The notes: a model not told the origin generated them from the sequence alone. A DNA stretch of 64,000 nucleotides from Tenrec ecaudatus (GCF_050624435.1 NC_134537.1:128378086-128442085), one strand, 5' to 3'; shown: positions 1 to 11,663, counted from the stretch's first letter. A program made the numbers and translations.

Positions 1-249
1 AGGGGGGGAAAAAGTATGTTCTCACACTTAGGAGGTTAGAAATTGGCATTTAATGCCCCACCTTTAGGGAAAGGCTTTATCGTTCTGTTCTGGGTACAAT
101 CCTTGTCTCACTTTCTTTAGAAATCATTCTTGGCTTTCTTTGGAAACTCCACTTTTCTTGCTTCCATGGCTGATTCGTCCCAAGAAACCAGGTGGCATAG
201 TGGGAGGTTAAGCACAAGTTAGAGCTCAGAAGCCACCATTAGTTTGGTG

Positions 250-358
250 GGAGAAATGTGAGGCTGACACAGGCCTGGGAAGTGTGAAGTGTTTCCTTCT
301 GTTTTGCACACGGTCACTATGAATTGGAATGAACGAGACTACACCAGAAAGCAACAAA
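250..358 (+). mobile_element. RTE LINE 3' end fragment
   Basis: The segment follows the terminal part of the afrotherian RTE LINE: a 'gcgcaggaccgggcagtgttt'-like stretch, then a 'ggtcactatgaattggaat' tail, ending in a 'gcaacaaag' tract like the usual caacaa repeat. It is noncoding, truncated at its 5' side and abuts a second SINE-type tail. Confidence 0.6.
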
Positions 359-359
359 G

Positions 360-447
360 CCCACAGGAGCAGTTCTACTCTGTCCCGTAGGATCGCTTGA
401 GTCAGAAGCGACCCATGGCCATGCGTGGGGTTAATGTCTCATAGCAT
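360..447 (+). mobile_element. AfroSINE 3' portion
   Basis: The hallmark 'gcagttctactctgtcc' is followed by 'taggatcgcttgagtcagaagcgac', a diverged form of the AfroSINE tail. The tRNA-like 5' half is missing. It lies directly behind an RTE tail, so two related tails stand in tandem. Confidence 0.7.
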
Positions 448-804
448 GGGCCTAAGACACACCTTATGCCTCTATTGATACAATAAAATTCTATTTTCCA
501 AGAACTACATCCTCGGTTATATGTATTAGGATTGACAACGCACATATTTGGAGAATACAATTCAACCTAAATTTAGCAAACAATAATTAGCTTGAGTTTA
601 AATTTAAAATAGGCCTATCATTTAATAAGTAATCCTGTCTACATTTTTATTGGTGTATCTTTACATGCTATTATATGTTATGTTTTTATCTGCTATAATA
701 TTTTCTTGATTTTTCTCCTTTCCTGTAAATTGTTGCATTAATCTTTTTTCTTAATTTCATTCTTTCATCTCCTCTGCAGATTCTATTACTTGTCCATCAA
801 TTGT
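448..804. other. AT-rich unannotated interval
   Basis: AT-rich sequence with no recognised repeat, RNA gene or long open frame on either strand. Confidence 0.4.
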
Positions 805-1225
805 CATTCTGTGGTGGCCTGGGTGTTGTGACTGGAAGGATATATCGTGGGCATTTCAAATGACAATGTGGTCACCCAAAGTTTACACGTTTCAGCAGAA
901 TCTCCTTCCAGACTAAGAACAGACCACCAAGAAGGAACAGGCTATCCATTTCAGAGAATTCACGATTGGGCAACCTTTGGGTAGCAGCACATATTGTCAG
1001 TGACTGAACACCTGAGGAACAGAAGTGGAACAATCTCAGAGATTGTGCCGGGACATGAACCTCCCAGGTTGGAAGGCCCTCAAAGGATGACAGGCCCTCA
1101 AAGGATGACTGAGGCAGTCCTCGCTTCTTAGAGCGGAGTCAGTCTCAGTAACCCAGATGGATTAACCTATGGAAATTCATTTTTCAACTTCTCTTTGGTG
1201 CTTTCGGGACGTTCGCATTCTAACT
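805..1225 (+). mobile_element. RTE LINE 5' region fragment
   Basis: The text ('ggtggcctgggtgttg', 'gacaatgtggtcacccaaagt', 'gttggaaggccctcaaagg', 'ctttcgggacgttcgcattc') follows the region upstream of and into the start of the RTE LINE coding region common in afrotherian genomes. Stops interrupt every frame, so it is a dead copy. An 18-bp tandem duplication lies inside it at 1074-1109. Confidence 0.6.
1074..1109. repeat. 18-bp tandem duplication within RTE copy
   Basis: The unit aggccctcaaaggatgac occurs twice, back to back, with no mismatch. Confidence 0.9.
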
Positions 1226-1285
1226 TCCATTCTATCTCTTTCCCCTATTTTTCCTTCTAGCTATATTTTAAATCCATTCATTTCT

Positions 1286-1316
1286 CTGTGTGTGTGTTTG
1301 TGTGTGTGTGTGTGTG
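1286..1316. repeat. (TG)n microsatellite
   Basis: A TG dinucleotide run of about 30 bp with one ttg interruption. Confidence 0.95.
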
Positions 1317-1384
1317 ATTTTGTGTGTTATGAGTTGATCGCCTAATGCCTCGTTCTTCTCTAACCATGCCTAGTTTATTCCTTG

Positions 1385-1580
1385 GAGTCCTACTAGCACG
1401 ATGGTTATGCATGGGCTGAAATCCTTGAGTTCAGCAGTTCAAAGCCATCAGCGTTCTTCAGAAGCAAAATGGGGCTTTCCACTCCCGTAAAGAGCTGCAG
1501 TTCCGTAACGTACAGGAGGAGCTCTACCCTGTCCTAAGGATTTCGATGGGTCAGCATCGGCTCTATGGCAGGGAGTGATG
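1385..1580 (+). mobile_element. AfroSINE, near full length
   Basis: It starts with a 'gagtcctactagcacgatggttatgc' head (tRNA-derived box A region) and continues through 'gttcagcagttcaaagccatc' (box B-like), 'ggggctttccactcccgtaaagag' and a tail 'atttcgatgggtcagcatcgg'. The length of about 195 bp fits a full AfroSINE. It is diverged, and no target duplication was seen. Confidence 0.8.
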
Positions 1581-2380
1581 ACTTTGCTCTTTAATTTATT
1601 CAACAGATTTTTTATTTCAATATATATTTTTAATTTCTGACAGTTTTATATGCTCTCTGTTCAAATGCTGCTCTTTTGATTGTTGTTGGTATATAGTGTT
1701 TTCTACATAGCGTCACTATGCGTGGGAGCTGACCACAACAGAAGTATCAATAACAACCTGACAATAGCAATATTATTTTTTAAAATTGGTGTTTAGTATA
1801 GGTTTCATATACATTTTGAAGATATTTTACAATATATATTTAGATGGTTATCCACTTATCTAAACTGCATCCAGTGGACAATCTTATTTATTATGATAGT
1901 TGATCATTTTTTTTCATACAATGTTGAGGCAAAACTATTTGAAATTTGTCTCTGTCTGGGTTCTCTTGTCTTTGTTGTCCTCATAAAAATTTTCTGCACA
2001 ATCCTAGCTTGAGATGATGAAACCAGAAAAATGTAAAATAGGACCACACTCATGTACAATCTGATTTTTTTTTACCAATCTGATTGTAAGCTTTCAGTTT
2101 GTAACCTCCATTTGAGAACTGAATATTTTTCTTTCTGTCTTAAAGACAAGTCAGCTCTTTAAGGCCCCCCCCCCTTTTTAAGAGTCTCTCCAAGCAGTTC
2201 TGAGATCTATTCTTCACTTCCTTTATGTTTATTAACATCAAACTCTCAAAACACCGATGCTCATATTTTTATGGAGTTAAATGCCAAAATCCACTGAATT
2301 CAGTGTCTATGTCCCTTTGTGTTGCATTTCGACTTCTATTTGAAGGGCCCTGATATCCATGTTTTATCCCTTTGAGTATA

Positions 2381-2419
<39 letters not shown>

Positions 2420-2529
2420 ATTACTGGTTGTGTTTCGAGCGCCTTGGTAGATTTTAAATCAATTTACTTAATCATTACTAACTTTCTGTCTTAACTTCTC
2501 AACTGAATAAGATCTACCTACGCAGTGGT
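1581..2529. repeat. AT-rich interval with SINE tail, poly-C and (TG)n
   Basis: Mostly unique-looking AT-rich sequence. A degraded RTE/AfroSINE 3' tail lies at about 1703-1760 ('cgtcactatgcgtgggagctgacc' then 'caataacaacctg'). A C10 run lies at 2165-2174 and a (TG)n tract at 2383-2417. No gene is seen. Confidence 0.6.
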
Positions 2530-2720
2530 ATGGATCTTGGTGGCACAGTCGGTTAGGCCTTGGGCTGCAAACCTTAGAAACCACCTCCAGCGTGTCATAG
2601 GGAGAAAAAGGCGGCTATCTCCTTAAACAAGGGTCTGCAGTCTTGGAAACCAATGGAAGCAAGTCTACCCCGCCCCACAGCACCAGAGTAAGTTGGAGTC
2701 AACTCTTTGGCAGTGAGGGT
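2530..2720 (+). mobile_element. AfroSINE, near full length
   Basis: The head 'tggatcttggtggcacagtcggttaggc' matches the tRNA-like SINE promoter region. The body is 'gggctgcaaacc', and the 3' end 'gagtaagttggagtcaactctttggcagtgag' matches the AfroSINE tail. Confidence 0.8.
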
Positions 2721-3840
2721 TTGATTTTCTAATTCAGCTGATAGATTCATGGCTTTCATGTATGAATTTAATAATGATCAGTTAAAATGGATGTGTCTAA
2801 TACACTTTTTGAAAAGGACATCATTGGAAATATTAAACCGGAAAGCAAATGCTTGAATTTTATTGAATTTAAAATCCCAAGTCAAAGGACTCTCCCCTCC
2901 CAGAACTATATTTAGTACAACAAGATGGCCCTGTGCTCTCAGAATCCTCTGATTTAAGAGACATACCTTAAACAAGTGAAAATCAAGGTCCAGTGCCGAA
3001 TTTTAATAGCTTGGGAAAGAACGGAAGCTAAGCATACGGGTGCTGATTTTCCTGATTTCCTGTATCTCCCTTAGAGTTTCCCTCTGCTGACAGCAATATC
3101 GGCCATCCTTCACAGCCAGCTTTCTCTTAACAGGTTACAGAGCAGACATCTCCTCCCACTCAGAACTAGAAAATGTCCCTAATCAAGAGCAGAAACTGTG
3201 TTCCTCTTCCATGCATTCACCTCTGATTAGAATGCCAGTCAGGTGTCAACTTTTCATTTTTTAGCGGAATAAATCATTTTTAGATTTATCCATTATAATA
3301 GTTCTTTTCCAAAATGAGAATGTGTTAGAGTAAGGTAAACAAAGACAGTAGGGGCACAGAAAAACAATATTCTTAGACTTGCTCTTTATTTCTCTAAAAC
3401 AAGGCAAACAAATCTATACATGCCCCCTTTTCAGACAATGTTGCCTGGGGGAAAACAGCAGAAAGCCATTTGATACATCTGCGGCACCTGATGCTATCCC
3501 AATCAGAATTTCCATAAAAAATACCCTGACCAATTTTAAAATCATAGACACCGCCTTTACCAGAGAACTTTGGAAGCATAAGAAAAGTAAAGGTATGCAA
3601 TATGCAGAGTAAAGTCCTTAGCTGTCTTTGCAAACACCACAGGTAACTTTTCAATGTACTTTCTATCTTCATCTTTACAGTCAAATGTCCAGTAGGCAGG
3701 ATTATAGACGCCCATGGGTTCTCTCTACCATTTAAATGTGTTTAAAGATGAACAACAAAAAATACTTTTCCTTTCTACAGGTAAAATAGCAACTTAAATT
3801 CTATCTATGTAACATATGAGTATACATAAATGTAATATCG
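2721..3840. other. Unannotated interval
   Basis: About 1.1 kb with no repeat or gene I can name. Open frames of 65-96 codons on both strands lack recognisable domains and fit chance. Confidence 0.4.
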
Positions 3841-4025
3841 GGGCCCTGATGGTGCATCGACTGCTCATTGAAAGGTCAGTTTGAACCCAGCAATCTCTCT
3901 GTGGGAGAACGATGGGACAGTCTGCTTCCATGACAGATTATCTTATTGGACACCCTGTGGAGCAATTCTCCTCTGTCCAGTAGACTCACTATGAGTAATG
4001 AGAGACTGGACAGACTGAAATTGGT
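3841..4025 (+). mobile_element. AfroSINE, full length
   Basis: It begins 'gggccctgatggtgcatcgactgc', close to the AfroSINE start 'gggccctggtggcgcagtgg'. It contains 'tgggagaacgatgggacagtctgcttcc' and ends 'gtagactcactatgagtaatgagag'. Confidence 0.85.
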
Positions 4026-4370
4026 TTGATTGTTTTATGTATATATAATTTCATACATATGTATAATTCTAGACATGTACATGTTTTAAATGTTGAAATT
4101 CTGAGTTGAAGAGTATTTTTAACACAACTTAACTCTGTGTTAGGTATCTATCTTGAAATCCACAATGCCAAATTTGCATACACAAAATATGTAACTGAAT
4201 AAAAAATAACTCAATTTATTATAACACATATGTAGGTAAGTGTGTGCTGGCATGTGCCAAGTGACTAAGAATTTCTAACTATATTAATTACATGTTCACT
4301 TATTTCTTAAAACCAATGGTTTTTTGAAAATTGACATTTCAAACGGACAAGTTTATGTGCCAATATTAGA

Positions 4371-4443
4371 AGGCTCCAAAAAGTTCTGGACATATGCAAA
4401 GAAAAGATCATGGGGTTTCTTTATGAACTTTTGAAATGTTCGG
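4371..4443. mobile_element. Mariner-like MITE (about 73 bp)
   Basis: A short palindromic element. The left arm 'ggctccaaaaagttc' pairs with the right arm 'gaacttttgaaatgttcgg'. Miniature mariner derivatives in mammals share the 'caaaaagttcatgg ... gaactttttgaag' pattern. A second copy of the same type lies at 14757-14832. Confidence 0.55.
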
Positions 4444-5490
4444 GTAGAGAAATCTGTGAGTCAGAATTGAGTGGGTGGCATTGAGTGAGTATAGAAAGCA
4501 AACTTTTCTGATGATTACTTGTTGAAAAGTTGAGAAATTATATATCAAAACTCCAAGTTTAGTTTCTTAGAGAACTCTTTCATTAAGATCTTTTTCATTC
4601 AAATTCAAGACAGACACTCCTAGAAAACTGTATTTAGGTATCTAGATGTACCATGGTAGAAAAGAGGCAAATAGCTTATAAAGTTAAGTACCTACTAGGT
4701 GACTGATTCCTCTCTGCTAGAAATGGCAGAAACAAAAAATGTTCACTCTTATCTTTGACCAGTAAAACATGATGCTCGCATGAATTTGAATTGTCCAGGT
4801 TTCTGCTGATGTTCAGTTGCAACAAAACAAAAGCCTATGCCACCACGTTGACTCCAGTCAGTGTTGTTGGTGGTTTGGCCATTGAGTCGGTCCACCTCAT
4901 AGCAACCTGGCATAAAAACGCTGCTGATGCTCTGGCTCAGGGAGCACATTGTGAGTGAGCATCAATGGGTGCCAAGCATGACAGAGCATTGTGGCTTTTA
5001 AAAAACTCCAAAAGCGTAGTTATAAACTGCTTTGGAAAATTATTAATACATGTATTAATACTTGTATTGTACTTGTATAAATTTGATTGCTAATTATTTT
5101 TTTGTTCAAACTGCCAAAAGAGGCCTATACAAATTGAGGAACTAATTACACTGACAACAATTATAATCAATACAATGCCCAGCTTATAACAGTTGCTACA
5201 TTGATTCATGTGAATGAACCAAATACTAATCTTTCATTCTTAATTTGTCCTTACATGTAAATAAAGAAAATGAGGTATAAAAATATGTCATTTATTCAAA
5301 GGTCAGGACTGCCCAACACAATTACTCAATCTTCTCGGGGCTATTTTTTGGGAAGGGTTATTTATTTATTCATTTCAGAGAAGGTAAAAAAAGAAGAAGA
5401 AAGATGGAGAGAAATGTGGGAGGAGGGAGGAAAGAAGGAAGAAAAAACCTTTAAATAAATTAAAAATAAATTATATTTCCAGGTCTTCAT
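4444..5490. other. AT-rich interval with one SINE tail
   Basis: A short minus-strand AfroSINE/RTE tail lies at about 4861-4915 ('ggccattgagtcggtccacctcatagcaacc'). A purine-rich stretch lies at 5380-5450. Otherwise nothing is recognised. Confidence 0.5.
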
Positions 5491-5682
5491 CCGTATGTTT
5501 GTCACAATGTGTGTAAGCATTGGGCTTCTCACTGAAAGGTTAGTAGTTTGAACCACGAGACTCTCTAAGCGAGAAAAACAAAGTAGACTGCTCCCTGAAA
5601 TATTTGCAGCATAGGAAACACTAAGAAGCTGTGTTCTGTCCCACAGAGTCTCTCTGAGTCTGGATGGATTGACAGCAGTGTA
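5491..5682 (+). mobile_element. AfroSINE, diverged
   Basis: The body has 'gcattgggcttctcactgaaaggttagtagtttgaacc' (box B-like) and 'gtagactgctccctgaaa'. It ends 'cagagtctctctgagtctggatggattgacagc'. Confidence 0.75.
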
Positions 5683-6177
5683 TTTGTTTTGTTTGTTTGT
5701 GTTTATTCATTTGTCTGTTTGAGATTAATTAGTATGTTACCAAAATCCATTTCAATTTTACTTTCCTCCTTTTTTTTTTTTTAAGCCACTCAAACCACTG
5801 TTAAGTTTTGGAGGAGAGGGATTTGCTTTAAAAAAAATTATTAGACGATATTTAGGAAAACGTTAGTCTTGGAGAACTTTGCTTAGGGGTCTGATCTAGG
5901 AGACAGCATCCGCATTCTGGGCGTGACACTGGGATGAAGGGAAAGGCACTGCATTCAGGGGCACGGACTCCCTTCTCCTCCGGTGCCATGAGCCTTTGGC
6001 AGCCTGTCCGCCAATGGGCCACTCTCTTAGCCTCAAGGTGAATTCAGTGTCCTTATTTTTAAAGTGACAATGGTAGTTCTTTTCTATCAGTGGATTGTTA
6101 ATAAAATCAACTCAGGTAGAGTTTGTTTTATGAGAAACAGCATTAACTGCAATCAAACATATTCAGTCCTTTTAAAA
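5683..6177. other. Unannotated interval
   Basis: AT-rich sequence with a poly-T run near 5770; no gene or named repeat recognised. Confidence 0.4.
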
Positions 6178-6375
6178 CAGCGGTTCATAACCTATAGATC
6201 GTGACCCCTTTGGGGGTCCTGCCGCCGAGCGAGCCCTTCACAAGGGTCACCCAATTCATAACAGTAGCAAAATGATGGTTATGAAGTAACAAGGAAAATA
6301 ATGTATGGTTATGGGTCACCACAATATGAGGAACTGTATTAAAGGGTCTCAGCTTAGGAAGGTTGAAAACCATTG
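6178..6375 (+). mobile_element. SPIN-type non-autonomous hAT element
   Basis: A 198-bp element with hAT-type inverted ends: it starts 'cagcggttcataacc' and ends 'ggttgaaaaccattg'. Inside are 'gatcgtgacccctttggggg' and the stretch 'ttcataacagtagcaaaatgatgg', which I recognise from the non-autonomous SPIN/URR1-like elements of rodents and tenrec. It has no coding capacity and would need a transposase in trans. The flanking 8-mers (ttttaaaa / ttttagtc) agree only in the first five bases, so the target duplication is decayed or uncertain. Confidence 0.85.
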
Positions 6376-8231
6376 TTTTAGTCTGATTGGTGCCATTCAA
6401 TAACAGGAGAGCATCTATGGGCCTCTTATAATTAAATTTTAACACTCTAGAGTTATTTTAGTTTTTCAAGTAAAAGTGCAGTAAGGTTTATTACTGATTA
6501 GAATATTATCTGATTTTAACTCTTACCCCTCCTCCCCCGTTATGTCACTCTTACCCAACTGTGTGAAGTTTGGCTTATTTCCCCATGTAAACCTATTCTA
6601 GCTTGGCCATTTTTTGAATATAAAGGGGTTTTATAGGCTTATAAAATATTGCACAAATATTCACAGTCTATTCAAATGGAAACAGAGCATTGTGAATAAA
6701 ATGTTGATATCATTGAGGTTAACATTAAAATAACACCCACAATTGAAAGCCATGTTTTTACATTGCACTTCTCCCTTTCTTTCTTTGTCTTTTTGTGCAA
6801 ATGTGCGTGACTGCAATTTTTGGATGCAAAACACCGCAACAATATCCACAGAAGAAGTGATTTTAGAGTCCCTCTAGTCAGTAATTCAGTAATACAGTAG
6901 GGGTGAAAGTGAAATATCTCACTAGGAAATAAATGAGTCTTGGAAAAAGGACTCTCTGCCAGAAATGAAGTCCTTTGTGTGCTTTTTGCCTCTGTTGATG
7001 AACAAAAAATAAAATAAAAAAGGCAAAGTCAGTGTCTCTGATGGTGCTGAAATGATGGTGTCCAGAATGATGGTGCTGAAAGCAAAGAAATCGCTTCACG
7101 GGTAAAATCTATCTGCATCTCCTTCTTTTGTAGGATGAGCAGCCTTATGAAAAGCAACTTATTATCCAACTGAGATAAAAATTTAAAATAAACATGGCCA
7201 GCTGTGCATGTCAGGTAAAAAGTCCCTCAGATTTGTAAATCTTCCAACAACACTCAAACAAAAGACCGCGTGTGTCCTCACGCCTTCTCTTGGTACTCTC
7301 CTGAGCCTGTGTCCTTTGTAGGCCTTGGTTAAAACTCAGAGACAACATTGCCCCTTCCCATTCTTTCCTCTTGGGTGGATGCAAACAGCATTCGACACAG
7401 TGAATGAAAGCCAAAGCCAAATAAATTAGAATTCTGTTTTAGGGTTTCTTTCAAAGAAGAAAACACATTGCCATTGCTAATATTTTTTCCTGCTTCTCAT
7501 CAGCATAGCATAACCCCATAGATATAAATATGTGGGTTGTGTATGGGTTCACACATAAAATCTATGTTCACCTCAGCCGCTCTGTGAAAGCTCATAAAAC
7601 GGTGTGATACATATAGTACGTTAACCACATAATGCTGCCTCAGCCCAAGCAAGAATAACTGTCCAGGGCTTCCTTTTATTTGTCCCAAACACATATAAAA
7701 TGGGTGGATTGGGGCACACAGGCTGGAGACAGACCAAAAGCATACAAATTTTCTCTGTGAGAAACGTTGTATAAAATGCACAACCGAAAAGCTTTGGCTA
7801 GAGTTAAATCTAGTTATCCAAGCGCTGACAGTTTGGATGGTTCCGTTACCATCTTTCCTGAAGTTAAAGCAAATTACACGGACTATTTAAAAATGAAAGT
7901 CATATTTCAGTGCCAGGCATGTGACATTAAGATGGAAAACTCTGTAGCATCTCGTATGCATTTTATACTGTTAGATATTCAATAAAATAGAGGATTTCCA
8001 ATAGTAAAATTTAATAACAAATATTTGAGGGGGCCATACCTCTGAATTACTTTACTGTGTGAGGTTCACTGATGCAATTTGGAGCTATCCTTGACATTGG
8101 GTATGTGTAGCCAGTCGCTTGTTATTGTGGATTCCTGTACATAAAGCAAGTAAAATAGCTCATATTTTAAAATAATTCAATTAAAATATTTTAAAACTTT
8201 CCCTTACCTTCTGAAGGTTGAATTTGTTTTT
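6376..8231. other. Unannotated interval
   Basis: About 1.85 kb of AT-rich, apparently unique sequence. Open frames of up to 93 codons occur on both strands without recognisable domains. A Pol II gene signal is not evident. Confidence 0.4.
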
Positions 8232-8927
8232 AAGGTGTAGTCTAGCACCAGTTAATCACACATCATTCCTCTAGTTCCGTGATTCTCAGCCATCCTAATG
8301 TTGATACCCTTTCATACAGTTCCTCGTGTTGTGATGATTCCCAACCATAACATTATTTTCATTGCTACTTCATCACTGTGATTTTGCTACTGTTATGAAT
8401 CAGGCAACCCCTGTGAAAGGGTTGTTCACCCCCCCAAAGGGGTCGCGACCCACAAGCTGAGAATCTGGCTAGACTAGAGAACACACATTGGTACAAATAA
8501 GAGCTCGCAACACAGGGAATTCAGGAAAGATAACCCCTCAGGAACAATAATGTGAGTAGCATATCAAGAAGGTAGGGGGATGGTCGGGGAGGGGGAAGGG
8601 TGAGAAAGGGGAACCCATCACAAGAGTGGATATATAGCCCCACCCCCAGTCCACGAAGGGGATGAATAACGGATATGTGGGTGAAGGAACACAAAGGACA
8701 GTATAAGATATCAAATAACAATATCAACATATAATTGATCAAGGATCCAAAAGGGTGGGAGGGTGTGGAAGGGCGGGGGAAAAGGAGGTGTTTACATCAA
8801 GGGCTCAAGCAGAAAATGTCTTGGAAATGATGATGGCAACATATGTACAAATATGCTTGATACAATTGATGTATGAGTTATAAGAGCTGTAAGAGCCCCA
8901 ATGAAATGATGGAACATTAAAAAAAGA
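8232..8927 (+). mobile_element. L1 3' UTR fragment, interrupted by a SPIN element
   Basis: Positions 8232-8276 and 8468-8927 follow the same L1 3' UTR seen at 23.7-24.2 kb and 45.5-46.1 kb ('cctctagttcc', 'gctagactagagaacacacattgg', 'acaacacagggaatccagg', then 'tgtacaaatatgcttgatac'). It ends at a polyadenylation-like 'aatgaaa' and an A-rich tail. A SPIN element occupies 8277-8467, and about 64 bp of L1 present in the 24-kb copy is missing at the junction. Confidence 0.8.
8277..8467 (-). mobile_element. SPIN-type non-autonomous hAT element
   Basis: The ends are 'ccgtgattctcag' on the left and 'ctgagaatctg' on the right. Internally it carries 'ttgctactgttatgaatcagg' and 'ccaaaggggtcgcgacccac', the reverse complement of the element at 6178. 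Both flanks contain the hAT target core CTAG (ctctagtt / ggctagac). Confidence 0.85.
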
Positions 8928-10130
8928 AATATTACTATCCATGATTTTCACAATTTTACACAGCTCATTAGTGATGAGGGCAAATGTTTTAGTTGTTTAT
9001 AAAATGCTATCATAGACATATTACAGTGAGTACATCATCAGAGTCCTTTTGAGAGTGTCATAATAACTTTCTTTTTACACTCTGTATTATTATCGAGCAA
9101 CAATACAAATAATTTAAGGAGAACTAATTTAGGTAGGGCAACTGCGTTGTTTACATCTGATTCATTTTTCAGCCCTCACCCATCCACTCTTTCCTTAATT
9201 TATCTCTCTACTTTCCCCCCAAATTTGGTGAGTGTAATTTACTGTTTTCTAAAAGTCAATCAGCTTCTACAACTGTGTTTCATGATGATGTTTACATAGT
9301 TCTTAGCAAGACAGATTTTAACATTACACAAATGGGGGTATTCATATGGATTCTTTTAGAAAAGTCCAATGGATTTAATTTATAGGCTGTTCCACAAACA
9401 TTGCTTTAAAAGAAAAGGAAATATACAAACCTAAATTTCATATATTTAGTAAAAGAGATACCTATGTACTCAAGTATCAGCTGACGCAACTATCAGCCGA
9501 GGCACCTAATATTCCCACAGAAACTACATTAAAAAACGTGCTGCTTTAAAAGCTGTGATCTACCATGAAAGAAATGTGCTGCAAAACTCAGCCTACAATG
9601 CTTTACACACATCGTGATCTAATCACAAATAGTTCAAGAGAAGGCTTCTAGACAGCAAAATGGAACGACAATCACAAAGTTCTTCTAGTCTTAGGAATCG
9701 AGTTTGTGTTTATAAACTCTCACCATAGAACTAAATATCTAGGCAATTCCCACCAAACAACCATTTCCTGATGGGTTTGGATAAGAGGCATTAGGAGAAG
9801 ATATGCATAGGACTATATGATTCCGTGGTGAATGATTATTAACAGGGTTAATTGTGATAGTGAAAATCTAGAAAGGCAGAGGGCAGGCTAACAGGTCTGC
9901 AACTAGAGAGAGGCTCTCCCATGGACATGGCAGAGAAGAGGTTGTCCTGACTTGAAGAACTCTGGGAATAACATCTATGATTCAGTCAGTATGGTATGGT
10001 CAATGCAAAGAATTGTGGAACCAAGCTGAGAAGTAGAGAGTCCTGTGGCAGAGACAGTTGACATCAGAATTGGTAAAAAGACTGGAGGATGGAAGCAAAT
10101 GTAACTCAAGCTCCATGAGAATCATCCTGG
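8928..10130. other. Unannotated interval
   Basis: About 1.2 kb without a recognised repeat, RNA gene or significant open frame. Confidence 0.4.
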
Positions 10131-11610
10131 CTGTTGTTAGGTGCTGTCAAGTTGGTCCTGAGTCTTAGTGACCTTATGCACAGTACAATCAGCATTGTAC
10201 GGCACTGCCCCTCCTCACAATTGTTCTTATGTTTTAGCCCGTGGTTGCAGCCATGCTGTCAATCTGCCTCCTCGGGGCCTTCCTCTTTGTGGGCTGTCAT
10301 TCTATCTAACTAAGCATGACGTCCATTCCCAACAACTGTTCTCTACTGTTGTCGGCTTCAAAGTACTTGAGATGAAGTCTCGCCATCCTAAGAAGCAATC
10401 TGACAGTACTTCTAAGACAGATTTATTTGTTCTCTTGGTAGTCCGTGGTACTTTCAATCTTCGTAACCAGTACCAAATTCAAGTGCATCAATTCTTCTGT
10501 AGTCTTCCTTAGTCAAAGTCCATTATTCACATCCATATGAGGTGATTGAAAATATGGACTGTAGCAGGCACACCTTAATCCTGAAGGGGGTGTCTTTGAT
10601 CTTCAATAGTTTAGAAACCCTGTGCAGCAGATCTGCCCAATGGAATGCATCCTTTGATCTCATGACTCCTGCTTTTGGCAACATTGATTGTAGTACCAAG
10701 CATGGTAGTCCGTGACAAAGTCACCCTTTTATCTGTTTATTGTGATGTGACCCATTGGGTCTGTTGTATTTTTGTGCTCCTTTTATTGGGTTGTGGTTTA
10801 TATTACAAGGATGCAATATATCAAGGATGCTGTGGTACTTACGTAATCTATTGTCAATTTGAGATTTAAGAGTGGAGTTTAGCCTGTCAATCAGGTCACA
10901 GCTTGATGACCTCATCTGGAGGTGCTAAGGAGATAAATGCTCATTAGAGATGGGACACATACTCACTCCCTGAAATACACGTTTGCCGACAAGACATATG
11001 GAGCTATGCTATAGACCTGTAGCTGAAGGAGCCATGTGGAGACTCCTGCCAGTGTTAAGATGCCTCTACCACCACTGGATCCACAAGACTTTCCACCCAC
11101 TGTCCCGTGATATTCCTGCATTCAGCATCATTGCATGTGTTTCATGAGTCTGAAGAGGAATTTATAGATTGGTATTGGACATAAGGGCTAATATCAGACT
11201 GATGGACTTGGTCTGGACTGGGCTGGTATGTTTTCTCAATATTCAGTTGCTCTTATGTATAAAACCTTTTTTTTTTAAAGCATGAAGCACGCAAAGGGAT
11301 GGATCTGGGAACCCTAAAACTCTTTCTTATAAACATATGAGTCTAACTGGATTTGTTTCTCTAGTCTATCAGACTAACACAGATGCAATCCTTGATCATC
11401 ATCAGCAAGTGCTTCAAGTTCTTCTCACTTTCATTTACATTAGCACACATAGGTTGTTAATAAGCCTTACTTTAATCCACATTCTTCTTCATATACGTTA
11501 GCTTCTCATATTATTTTCTTAATATGCAGAATGAATAAGTATGATGAGCGGATACAAACTGGATGTACAACATTCTTGATTTTAAATCATTCACCATTCA
11601 CATGTTCAAT
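10131..11610 (-). mobile_element. RTE LINE 3' half, split by a solo LTR
   Basis: On the plus strand the copy starts with the reversed tail 'tgttgttaggtgctgtcaagttgg'. It continues through 'gatgaagtctcgccatcctaag' and 'cagcagatctgcccaatgg' to 10830, then resumes at 11387 with 'cagcaagtgcttcaagttc' and 'aggttgttaataag'. These match the reverse-transcriptase and C-terminal coding region of the afrotherian RTE LINE. Where an intact copy would encode the YADD-type catalytic box (near 11440-11460) the sequence is altered, and stops occur throughout. It is a dead, 5'-truncated copy of about 0.93 kb without the LTR. Confidence 0.8.
10831..11381 (+). mobile_element. Solo LTR (ERVL/MaLR-like) with perfect 5-bp target duplication
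   Basis: The 551-bp LTR starts 'tgtggtacttacgtaatct' and ends 'agactaacaca', the TG...CA termini of an LTR. It matches the LTRs at 26569 and 32420 along its whole length (for example 'agcctgtcaatcaggtcac', 'ctggatccacaag', 'gatttgtttctctag'). The 5-mer GATGC stands at 10826-10830 and again at 11382-11386, so this is an intact insertion reduced to one LTR by recombination. A 5-bp duplication is usual for ERVL/MaLR-class elements. A T/A-rich insertion lies near 11268. Confidence 0.85.
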
Positions 11611-11663
11611 GCATTATGTGAATGTATGGGTTTTAAAATAATGATATAGAGAGATTGATGATA

